6,053 nt of DNA from Rhodoferax sp. (GTDB lineage Bacteria > Pseudomonadota > Gammaproteobacteria > Burkholderiales > Burkholderiaceae_C), in contig JALNWC010000184.1 of NCBI GenBank assembly GCA_023231075.1, positions 1-6,053 on the forward strand. The letters run 5' to 3'. Both the position numbers and the translations under genes were made by a program. How positions within the stretch are numbered: position 1 is the first letter of the stretch; each line of letters opens with the position of its first letter. Of the stretch, positions 1-5,285 are shown piece by piece. The notes beneath the pieces are model-generated. The model did no database searches. It was not told the origin of the DNA and worked only from the letters and a program-made list of their open reading frames with translations.

Positions 1-407
1 CGCTGACCCTGGTGAACGTGATGCGCGGTGTGATTGACGAGGGCACGGGCGCGGCCATTCGCACCCGCTATGGCATCCAGGCCGACGTGGCCGGCAAAAC
101 CGGCACCACCCAGGACAACACCGACGGCTGGTTCATCATGATGAACCCGCAACTGGTGGCGGGGGCCCGCGTTGGTTTCAACGACAACAGCGTCACCATG
201 GGCTCCTGGGGCCAGGGCGCGCGCAGCGCCTTGCCGATGGTGGGGGAGGTGTTTCAGCAGGCGGTTCGCAACCGCTGGCTGGACCCCAAAGTCGAGTTCG
301 ACATTCCACGGCCAAGACCGCCAGAGCCGCCCGAGCCGCAGGACAATCCGGTGACGGACATTGTGAACAGTGCCATGGACAGCCTCATGCAGTTGCTGCG
401 GAACTGA
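1..407 (+). CDS. Penicillin-binding protein 1A, C-terminal end (partial)
   Basis: This is the last part of a class A (bifunctional) penicillin-binding protein; the window edge removes its 5' end. The readable frame begins at base 3 and ends with TGA at 405-407. The transpeptidase KTG box is visible as AGKTGTTQDNTDGWF, the third catalytic motif of serine acyltransferase PBPs. It is followed by GWFIMMNPQLVAGARVGF and a WGQGARSALP segment, where PBP1A proteins have the conserved G-x-x-A-L-P region closing the domain. A short proline-rich tail (RPRPPEPPEP) and an amphipathic end follow. In the family the enzyme polymerises and cross-links peptidoglycan on the periplasmic face of the inner membrane. 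The SxxK and SxN motifs and the glycosyltransferase domain lie outside the window. The symbol (mrcA/ponA) is not assigned because only about 135 residues can be seen. The gene is convergent with the next one, with 27 bases between stop codons. Confidence 0.9.
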   Translation, partial: LTLVNVMRGVIDEGTGAAIRTRYGIQADVAGKTGTTQDNTDGWFIMMNPQLVAGARVGFNDNSVTMGSWGQGARSALPMVGEVFQQAVRNRWLDPKVEFDIPRPRPPEPPEPQDNPVTDIVNSAMDSLMQLLRN

Positions 408-421
408 TGCCGCGCACGGCA
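408..421. terminator. Weak hairpin between convergent genes
   Basis: A perfect 5-bp stem (TGCCG / CGGCA) with a CGCA loop fills half of the 27-base gap between the PBP stop and the stop of the convergent thioredoxin-fold gene. Its position fits a shared bidirectional terminator. However, the stem is short and neither strand has a T-tract after it, so it may be chance. Confidence 0.2.
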
Positions 422-434
422 CCTGCTCCTTGGT

Positions 435-827
435 TTACACCACCGCGAAGCGCCCCTGCAGGTAGCTGATGATGGCCCCGGACTCGAACAGCCATTGACT
501 TTGGCCATGCGCGTCAGTGATCCTGAGGCAGGGCACCTTGACGGTGTCGGCGCCCTGGAGCAGATCGTCGCGGTTTTGCGGGTGGTGTTGCGCGTCACGA
601 CGCTCAATCGGCAGCGACAGGCGCCGCATTTCCTGGCGCACCTTGATGCAAAACGGGCAGGTCGTGAACTGGTACAGCACCAGGCTCTGGCACTGCTGGT
701 TGACGGCTTGCTGCAACTCGGGCGCGCGCACCACGCCCTTGGGCCGGGTCACAAATTCCCACACCTGCATGAAGGGGCCGAGCACGATGCGCAAGGTTCT
801 GAAAAAGCTTCTGATGATGAATTTCAT
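435..827 (-). CDS. Small glutaredoxin / GST N-terminal-domain protein with CPFC motif
   Basis: This 130-residue protein has a thioredoxin-fold domain after a roughly 45-residue N-terminal extension. The strand-helix start LVLYQFTTCPFC places the dithiol redox motif CPFC at residues 57-60. The cis-proline is in KVPCL (P99), and the glutathione-binding-like signature FESGAIISYL is at 114-123; the order matches glutaredoxins and GST N-terminal domains. The extension contains a short hydrophobic, basic-flanked stretch (IIRSFFRTLRIVLGPFMQVW) that may associate with the membrane but is not a convincing transmembrane segment or cleavable signal peptide. A GST C-terminal helical domain is absent. By family it would be a glutathione-linked thiol-disulfide oxidoreductase; the substrate is unknown. 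Its ATG overlaps the glycerate kinase stop as ATGA (824-827) and no good Shine-Dalgarno precedes it, so translation is probably coupled to the kinase. Confidence 0.85.
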   Translation of the reverse strand: MKFIIRSFFRTLRIVLGPFMQVWEFVTRPKGVVRAPELQQAVNQQCQSLVLYQFTTCPFCIKVRQEMRRLSLPIERRDAQHHPQNRDDLLQGADTVKVPCLRITDAHGQSQWLFESGAIISYLQGRFAVV

Positions 828-2116
828 CGGGTGATCATAATCGCCCGAAAGTCGTTGACGTTGGTCAGCGTCGGGCCGGTCAGCACCGAGTCGCCCAGTT
901 TTTGAAAGAAGCTGTGGGCGTCGTTGTGATCGAGGAAACGGCGCGGATTCATGCCTTGTGCCCAGGCCCGGGCGAGGGTGTCCGGCGTGAGCAGGGCACC
1001 GGCAATTTCTTCGATGCCGTCGACGCCGTCGGTATCACCGGCCAGCGCGTACACGCCGTCCAGGTCGCCCAGCGCCACGGCCAGGGCCAGCAAAAACTCG
1101 ACGTTGCGGCCACCCCGGCCGGTGCCTTGCGGGTTGCGCAGGGTGACCGTGGTTTCGCCGCCGCTGAGCAACACACAAGGCGCCTGGAACGGCTGGCCGT
1201 GCTGCGCCACCTGGCGCGTGATGCCGGCCAGCACCTTGGCCACGTCGCGCGCCTCGCCCTCCAGGCTGTCGCCCAGAATATAGGGCGTGATGCCCGCCGC
1301 GCGGGCCACTTGGGCAGCGGCCTCCAGTGCGATTTGCGGCGCCGTGATCATGCGCACCTCACTATTTTTCAGGCGCGCATCACCGGGTTTGACGGTTTCG
1401 CCACGGCCACTCTCCAGCAGCGCACGCACTGGCGCGGGGAGGTCAATACGGTAGCGCGCAATGATGTCCAGCGCGTCCGCGCAGCGGGTGACATCTGCCA
1501 CGGTGGGACCCGAGGCAATGTCCATCGGCGCGTCGCCCGGCACGTCCGAGATCAGCAGCGTGAGCAATTGCGCCGGATGGCACAGCGCGCCCAGGCGGCC
1601 ACCTTTCAGGCTCGACAGATGGCGGCGCACGCAGTTCATCTCGGCAATGGTCGCGCCACTGGCCAGCAGCGCCGTGTTCACCGCCTGCTTGTCGGCCAGC
1701 GTCAGGCCCTCGCCCGGCGCCACCAGCAGCGAGGAGCCGCCGCCGGAGATCAGCGCAATCACCAGCTCGTCCGCCGTCAAACCCGTCACCAGCGCGGCGA
1801 TGCGCTGCGAGGCCGCCAGGCCTGCCGCATCGGGCACCGGGTGGGACGCCTGCACGATCTCGATGCGCTGGCACGCTTGCTGGTAACCGTAGCGCGTCAC
1901 CACCAGGCCTTCGAGCGGCCCCGGCCAATGGGCTTCGAGCGCCAGCGCCATGGCCGCCGAGGCCTTGCCGGCGCCGATCACGATGGTGCGCCCTTTCGGA
2001 GTCGGCGGCAAATGCGGCGGCAGGCACAGCGCGGGCTGGGCCGCTGCGACGGCGGCATCGAACAGGCGGCGCAGCACGGCGCGGGGGTCAAGGATGTTGG
2101 CGTCGGGATCGGTCAT
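824..2116 (-). CDS. Glycerate 2-kinase (class II, DUF4147/MOFRL family)
   Basis: This 430-residue protein has full family length. Family members phosphorylate D-glycerate with ATP to 2-phosphoglycerate, feeding lower glycolysis from tartronate-semialdehyde or hydroxypyruvate routes; some are annotated hydroxypyruvate reductase (ttuD), from an older assignment. The N-terminal domain shows GAGKAS (48-53, with the lysine expected in the active site), ASHPVPD (90-96), SGGGSSLL (124-131), MNCVRRHLSSLKGGRL (160-175), SDVPGD (190-195) and ASGPT (201-205). The C-terminal MOFRL domain shows LLSGGETTVTL (317-327), GRGGRN (333-338), AGDTDGVDG (359-367) and the closing GPTLTNVNDFR (414-424). No key motif is missing. 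The ATG at 2116 gives the family N-terminus, though only a weak ribosome binding site precedes it. Just upstream on the same strand lies the relic of a sugar-acid dehydratase, which suggests a catabolic role. The gene ends in an ATGA overlap with the CPFC protein. The function is secure; the choice between garK, glxK and ttuD symbols is not. Confidence 0.95.
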   Translation of the reverse strand: MTDPDANILDPRAVLRRLFDAAVAAAQPALCLPPHLPPTPKGRTIVIGAGKASAAMALALEAHWPGPLEGLVVTRYGYQQACQRIEIVQASHPVPDAAGLAASQRIAALVTGLTADELVIALISGGGSSLLVAPGEGLTLADKQAVNTALLASGATIAEMNCVRRHLSSLKGGRLGALCHPAQLLTLLISDVPGDAPMDIASGPTVADVTRCADALDIIARYRIDLPAPVRALLESGRGETVKPGDARLKNSEVRMITAPQIALEAAAQVARAAGITPYILGDSLEGEARDVAKVLAGITRQVAQHGQPFQAPCVLLSGGETTVTLRNPQGTGRGGRNVEFLLALAVALGDLDGVYALAGDTDGVDGIEEIAGALLTPDTLARAWAQGMNPRRFLDHNDAHSFFQKLGDSVLTGPTLTNVNDFRAIMITR

Positions 2117-2165
2117 GGGCGATTCGCGGAAGGGGGCAGATGGCCGGATTGTGCGATGAACCCGT

Positions 2166-2400
2166 CTCGGGCATGGCCGTGCCGGTCAACAGGTCGCCAC
2201 AGTTCACGTCCATGTCGTCACGCATGCGCTCAAACAAGGCGTTGTTGGTGGCCAGTTTGATGGCGGGCACACCGGCACAGCCAAAGGCCGAGCCGCGACC
2301 GGTGGTGAAGCAAATGATCTGCGCGCTGGTAGGCGTCGGCGCGCGCCAGCATGGCGGTGATCAGGGCGATACCTTGCTTGATCGCCGCAGCGGTACTATC
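2166..2400 (-). pseudogene. Remnant of UxaA/GarD-type sugar-acid dehydratase
   Basis: Two pieces of one protein family lie end to end in different frames. Reading leftward from about 2324 to 2166, the frame encodes AQIICFTTGRGSAFGCAG, then PAIKLATN and DDMDVNCGDLLTGTA. This closely resembles the C-terminal region of altronate/galactarate dehydratases (TTGRGS, the IKLATN segment, DMDINCG). Just upstream, 2400 to 2323 encodes, in another frame, STAAAIKQGIALITAMLARADAYQR. That resembles the mid-protein GGT...AG...MLPRANA segment that normally sits far upstream of the C-terminal part. The frame of the C-terminal piece has a stop close above the junction. About 40-60 expected C-terminal residues are absent, and nothing of the N-terminus is seen. 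I infer an internal deletion, a 3' truncation and 5' loss, so no function remains. The C-terminal match is clear; the mid-protein match is less certain. The family dehydrates altronate or galactarate, upstream of glycerate kinase in the galactarate case. Confidence 0.75.
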
Positions 2401-2423
2401 GCGAGGATTTGCAGCGCCGCCAT

Positions 2424-2445
2424 GCGCCAAAAGGCGCGGTTTTAT
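2424..2445 (+). other. Hairpin followed by T-tract, 3' of parB
   Basis: On the plus strand GCGCC-AAAA-GGCGC is followed by GGTTTTAT, which resembles a small intrinsic terminator. It starts about 26 bases beyond the parB stop, but its T-tract faces the plus direction while parB is transcribed on the minus strand. No plus-strand gene upstream would need it. On the parB side only the stem-loop is present, without a T-tract. It could still protect the 3' end of the parB transcript, or be chance. Confidence 0.25.
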
Positions 2446-2470
2446 ATGCCGCATAGCGTCGAACACCGCA

Positions 2471-3475
2471 CTAGCGCGGCACAGTACCACGCAGCTTGTC
2501 GATCAGGCCGTTGAGTTCATCAAGCGAGCCAAACTGGATGCTGAGCTCGCCCATTTCTTCGATGCGCCCGGCGCGTTTGACGCGCTTTTTCACCCGCACT
2601 TCAACCTGGGCCATCAACAGGTCTGACAGCTCTTCTTCCACCCGTTTCAGATCACGCGACTTGTCCTTTTTGGGCTTGGTCGCCACCAGTGAAAACTCGG
2701 CGCTGATCTTTCTGACCAGGCTCTCCGCCTCGCGCACCGACATTTTTTTAGCCGCGATCTGGTTGGCAGCGGTGATCTGGGTGGCTTTGTCCAGGACCAG
2801 CAAGGATCGGGCGTGGCCCATGTCGATGTCACCCGCCATCAGCATGGTCTGCACCGGCTCAGTCAGATTCAACAGACGCAACAAATTGCTGGTGGCGCTG
2901 CGCGAGCGGCCCACGGCTTGCGCAGCGGTCTCGTGCGTCAGGCCGAATTCCTTGATCAGGCGCTGCACGCCTTGCGCTTCTTCCAGTGGGTTGAGGTCTT
3001 CGCGCTGGATGTTCTCGATCAGCGCCATGGCCGCGGCAGATTCATTGGGCACATCGCGCACCAGCACCGGCACGCTGTCCAGACCCGCCAGTCTGGCCGC
3101 CCGGAAACGGCGCTCACCGGCAATGATTTCGTACACCGGGCGCACCACGCCACCACCACTGGTACCACTGGTGAAATCCGGCGACTGCTGGCTGCGCTTG
3201 AGCTCGGCGTCAGCATCGCTCAGACGACGCACCAGGATCGGCTGCATGATGCCCTGCGCCTTGATGGATTCAGCCAGTTCGTACAGTGCGCCTTCGTCCA
3301 TGCGGGTGCGCGGCTGGTACTGGCCGGGCACCAGATCGGACAGCAACAAGGTCGAGGGCCAACCACTGTTGGCGGCCGCGGCAATAGCACCGTCTGGCGA
3401 GGAGGACTCGGTGACCGTGGGGCCCAACAAGGCTTCCAGACCGCGGCCCAGGCCTTTGAGTTTTTTTGTAACCAT
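2471..3475 (-). CDS. parB: Chromosome partitioning protein ParB (CTP-dependent clamp)
   Basis: This is a 334-residue Spo0J/ParB-type protein. The extreme N-terminus KKLKGLGRGLEALLG (4-18) is the ParA-stimulating peptide typical of chromosomal ParB. The CTP-binding N-domain contains GQYQPR (51-56), GERRFRA (120-126) and ENIQRED (154-160). A helix-turn-helix around LTHETAAQAVGRSRSATSNLLR (split at 179-200) is the parS reader. The C-terminal 45 residues (LSDLLMAQVEVRVKKRVKR onward) form the basic dimerisation domain. Family members load at parS, spread as sliding clamps, and form the partition complex moved by ParA. Unusual is an inserted, Ser/Gly-rich segment at about 87-112 between ILVRR and YEIIAGERR, where many homologues have a short turn. 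The ATG at 3475 starts the expected N-terminal peptide. An AAGGG lies about 12 bases upstream, so the ribosome binding site is modest. The gene begins 16 bases after the hydrolase stop, and a parS site lies before parA. Confidence 0.97.
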   Translation of the reverse strand: MVTKKLKGLGRGLEALLGPTVTESSSPDGAIAAAANSGWPSTLLLSDLVPGQYQPRTRMDEGALYELAESIKAQGIMQPILVRRLSDADAELKRSQQSPDFTSGTSGGGVVRPVYEIIAGERRFRAARLAGLDSVPVLVRDVPNESAAAMALIENIQREDLNPLEEAQGVQRLIKEFGLTHETAAQAVGRSRSATSNLLRLLNLTEPVQTMLMAGDIDMGHARSLLVLDKATQITAANQIAAKKMSVREAESLVRKISAEFSLVATKPKKDKSRDLKRVEEELSDLLMAQVEVRVKKRVKRAGRIEEMGELSIQFGSLDELNGLIDKLRGTVPR

Positions 3476-3491
3476 GACAGACCAGCCCTTT

Positions 3492-4034
3492 TTAATTGTG
3501 TATGAGTTCGTTCAGCACGTCCTGCCCCCACGGCCAGGCGCCCAGCCCGGAGTCGGCGTTGACATGCCCTGCCGCGCCAGCATCCACCCGCGTCGAACCC
3601 CAGGCAGCGGCAAAAACCTGAGCTCGCGCAAAGCTGCAAAAGGGGTCGTCCCGGCTGGCCACCAGGCTACTTTTGAATGGCAGCGGGTGTAAGGGCACCG
3701 GCGACCAGCTGGCCAGTACCGGGCGCAGCGCCTCCTGCTCGACATCACTTGGCGCCACCAGCAGCGCGGCCTTGACCCGGTGCGTGTTGCGGCTGTGCGA
3801 CGCCCAGGCCGCCACCAGCATGCAGCCCAGGCTGTGCGCCACCAGCACAGCAGGCGCGCTGGTGGACAGCACCACGTCTTCGAGTCGGGCAATCCAGTCG
3901 CCCCGCAGTGGCCGCATCCAGTCGTGTTGCTCCACCCGCTGGTAGCCATGCCGGGTTTGCCACAGGCTTTGCCAGTGCCGGGGGCCAGAGCCCTGCCAGC
4001 CAGGCAAGATAAGAATGTTGGTGGAATTGGTCAC
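3492..4034 (-). CDS. RBBP9/YdeN-type alpha/beta serine hydrolase
   Basis: This 180-residue single-domain hydrolase has the usual length for the RBBP9/YdeN family. The first strand and oxyanion region read ILILPGWQGSGPRHWQSLW (7-25). The nucleophile elbow is AHSLG with Ser68, the acid is probably Asp130 in SRDDPF, and the base is His157 in AGHVNADSGLG. All three triad members and the family-typical H-x-N-x-x-S-G-x-G ending are present, so an active enzyme is expected. The natural substrate of the family is generally unknown. There is no signal peptide, so it is cytosolic. The start is GTG at 4034, chosen because it directly precedes the first beta-strand; no Shine-Dalgarno is seen before it. 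It sits between parA (51 bases upstream) and parB (16 bases downstream) on the same strand, so co-transcription is likely. Nothing in the protein suggests a partition role. Confidence 0.9.
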   Translation of the reverse strand: MTNSTNILILPGWQGSGPRHWQSLWQTRHGYQRVEQHDWMRPLRGDWIARLEDVVLSTSAPAVLVAHSLGCMLVAAWASHSRNTHRVKAALLVAPSDVEQEALRPVLASWSPVPLHPLPFKSSLVASRDDPFCSFARAQVFAAAWGSTRVDAGAAGHVNADSGLGAWPWGQDVLNELIHN

Positions 4035-4048
4035 TATTAATTTGATAG
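4034..4048. repeat. AT-rich dyad touching the hydrolase start
   Basis: CTATTAATTTGATAG is a near-perfect dyad (CTATYAA / TTRATAG around one base) within an AT-rich patch in GC-rich surroundings. It fills most of the short gap between parA and the hydrolase, and its first base is the G of the GTG start codon. I recall similar short AT-rich motifs scattered between genes of Comamonadaceae, but cannot confirm that here. It could be a dispersed repeat, an operator, or part of a secondary promoter for the hydrolase and parB. Confidence 0.35.
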
Positions 4049-4085
4049 CTTTTTGTCTGTTGAAACCTGCCGGAACCCCGTGAGC

Positions 4086-4871
4086 CTATTGATTTGCAAT
4101 CCGAAGCACCATTTCCTCGGCAAATGCCACGAAGGCCTGGGCACCCTTGCTTAACGGGTCAAACACCACCCCCGGCACGCCATAACTCGGGGCCTCGGCC
4201 AAACGCACATTGCGCGGAATCACGGTATTGAACACCTTGTCGGCAAAACGTTCCTTGAGTTGCTCGCTCACCTGTTGCTGCAAGGTGATGCGGGGATCAA
4301 ACATGACGCGCAGCAAGCCGATGATGGCCAGTTCCTTGTTCAGGTTGGCATGTACCTGCTTGATGGTGTTCACCAGATCGGCCAGGCCTTCGAGGGCAAA
4401 ATACTCGCACTGCATCGGCACGATCACGCCATGGGCGCAGCACAGACCGTTGAGGGTGAGCATCGACAGGCTCGGCGGACAGTCAATCAAAATGAAATCG
4501 TAGTCTTGCGCCACTTGGGCGAGTGCATTTTTCAGGCGCTTTTCCCGACGCTCCAGTTCCACCATTTCCACCTCGGCGCCGGCCAGCTCGCGGTTGGCGC
4601 CCAGAATGTCGTAGCTGCACCCGGCGTCAAGCAGCTTGCTGCTCTGGACCCGTGCTTCGGCCACGGAGGCGGACTCCAGCAGCACGTCGTACACCGTCAA
4701 ATCCAGTTTGCGCTTGTCCACCCCCGAGCCCATGGTGGCGTTGCCTTGAGGGTCGAGGTCGACCATCAGCACCCGCTGCCCCACCTTGGCCAAGCCTGCT
4801 GCCAAATTGACGGTGGTGGTGGTCTTGCCCACACCACCTTTTTGATTGGCAACACAGAAGATTTTGGCCAT
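4086..4871 (-). CDS. parA: Chromosome partitioning ATPase ParA (Soj type)
   Basis: This 261-residue protein is the compact chromosomal (type Ib-like) ParA without an N-terminal DNA-binding extension. The deviant Walker A box KGGVGKTT spans 11-18, including signature Lys11 and Lys16. VDLDPQGN (37-44) is the switch I/A' region, and FILIDCPPSL (126-135) is Walker B with Asp130. PRNVRLAEAPSYG near the C-terminus is the conserved Soj/ParA segment involved in nucleoid binding in the family. ParA forms an ATP-dependent DNA-bound dimer and moves the ParB-parS complex, with ATP hydrolysis stimulated by the ParB N-terminal peptide. The ATG at 4871 gives the classic MAKIFCVANQKGG start. Only a weak GGTAAG is seen upstream, so translation initiation may be modest. 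A perfect parS lies 31 bases upstream of the start codon, which makes autoregulation of this leader by ParB plausible. Confidence 0.97.
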   Translation of the reverse strand: MAKIFCVANQKGGVGKTTTTVNLAAGLAKVGQRVLMVDLDPQGNATMGSGVDKRKLDLTVYDVLLESASVAEARVQSSKLLDAGCSYDILGANRELAGAEVEMVELERREKRLKNALAQVAQDYDFILIDCPPSLSMLTLNGLCCAHGVIVPMQCEYFALEGLADLVNTIKQVHANLNKELAIIGLLRVMFDPRITLQQQVSEQLKERFADKVFNTVIPRNVRLAEAPSYGVPGVVFDPLSKGAQAFVAFAEEMVLRIANQ

Positions 4872-4902
4872 GGATGCTTACCAAGTTGTGAGATTGAAGG
4901 CT

Positions 4903-4918
4903 TGTTTCACGTGAAACA
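4903..4918. promoter_or_regulatory. parS: parS site 1 (perfect palindrome) in the parA leader
   Basis: TGTTTCACGTGAAACA is a perfect 16-bp palindrome and an exact match to the widely conserved bacterial chromosomal parS consensus. ParB's helix-turn-helix binds it and it serves as the nucleation site for ParB spreading. It lies 31 bases upstream of the parA start codon, where ParB binding could also repress the par genes. Confidence 0.95.
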
Positions 4919-4926
4919 TGGGTCCT

Positions 4927-4932
4927 AGTGTA
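4927..4932 (-). promoter_or_regulatory. Possible -10 element of the parA promoter
   Basis: On the minus strand TACACT matches the sigma-70 -10 consensus at four of six positions. Only a poor -35 candidate (GATTCC) lies 17 bases upstream. A start about seven bases downstream would put parS at the first transcribed bases, a position suited to repression. The assignment is weak. Confidence 0.25.
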
Positions 4933-4995
4933 ATTGTGCTCGAAGTCGGGGAATCCAGGAGTGCGGCGTGATGAGGAATCAAGTCTTGGGAGGCA

Positions 4996-5069
4996 GTGCT
5001 TGGGCTGTTGGGCCCCACCTCATACGCGCTTCGCTTTGCGAAATCGGTGGACCCCAACAGCCCAGGCAC
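4996..5069. repeat. Constant-loop hairpin element 1
   Basis: Arms 4996-5019 and 5046-5069 pair over 24 positions: 21 Watson-Crick, one G-T, and a two-base mismatch at 5013-5014 against 5051-5052. They enclose a 26-base loop (5020-5045). The loop itself contains a small hairpin, TTCGC-TTT-GCGAA, with ten unpaired bases on its 5' side and three on its 3' side. The same loop occurs reverse-complemented in element 2, while the outer stems share no obvious similarity. No T-tract follows on either strand and no coding sequence is seen. I infer a repeated or mobile structural element; a terminator-like or nucleoid-related role is possible. Confidence 0.8.
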
Positions 5070-5195
5070 CGCTGCGCGCTCGAGTTCGCCGCCAGTGAAC
5101 CAACGGGGCCATGAAATGCATGAAACCCCAACAAAGCGTCAGCTCATGTTGGCTTAGGCAGGGGGCCGATTTCGCAAAGCGAAGCGCGTATGAGG
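5018..5195. repeat. 30-base inverted repeat joining the two hairpin cores
   Basis: The 30-base core 5018-5047 (CCTCATACGCGCTTCGCTTT onward, ending in CGG) recurs exactly as its reverse complement at 5166-5195, with 118 bases between. The spacer 5070-5144 between the outer arms shows no convincing reading frame, RNA gene or promoter, only a small CATGAAA direct duplication at about 5110-5125. The rest of the 4872-5285 intergenic region (4933-4995 and 5217-5285) holds nothing else I can identify. Confidence 0.75.
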
Positions 5196-5216
5196 CCTCC
5201 TGCCTAAGCCAACATG
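5145..5216. repeat. Constant-loop hairpin element 2 (inverted relative to element 1)
   Basis: Arms 5145-5167 and 5194-5216 pair over 23 positions, 22 Watson-Crick plus one G-T (5163 with 5198). They enclose a 26-base loop (5168-5193) that is the exact reverse complement of the loop of element 1. Including the closing CC/GG, the identical core is 30 bases (5166-5195 against 5018-5047). The stem (CATGTTGGCTTAGGCAGG...) is unrelated to that of element 1. It lies 69 bases beyond the lysE-family stop and so could end that transcript, but there is no T-tract on the minus strand. The near-perfect stem implies recent formation or active maintenance. Confidence 0.8.
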
Positions 5217-5285
5217 ATCCGTCACCGTAGCAATTGCGCCTCGAATAAACTCCGTCTTCAATTCAAGCTTCAAATGAACGAATCA

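Noticed and set aside
902..2260. Long plus-strand reading frame of 452 codons opposite the glycerate kinase
   Set aside because: It is antisense to a well-supported gene. The product is dominated by Arg, His, Gln and Ala without domain motifs, typical of a GC-rich shadow frame.
2230..2490. 86-codon minus-strand frame between parB and the glycerate kinase as a real small gene
   Set aside because: Its middle matches a dehydratase segment and its end is the wrong frame across the dehydratase C-terminal piece; it overlaps the parB 3' end, so it is better explained by the relic.
2496..3692. Plus-strand reading frame of 398 codons opposite parB and the hydrolase
   Set aside because: It spans two real genes in antisense, has Ser/Arg-rich low-complexity content and shows no recognisable family features.
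4878..5069. 63-codon minus-strand frame covering parS and part of hairpin 1
   Set aside because: It has no ribosome binding site and no family resemblance, runs through palindromic regulatory DNA, and its end lies just upstream of parA.
4996..5216. Hairpins as integron attC sites
   Set aside because: The folded shape and asymmetric unpaired bases are reminiscent, but there is no RYYYAAC / GTTRRRY core pair at the stem bases and no integrase or cassette genes.
4996..5216. A complete insertion sequence or MITE bounded by terminal repeats
   Set aside because: There is no transposase frame and no target-site duplication that I can see; the shared inverted cores are internal to hairpins, not outer ends.
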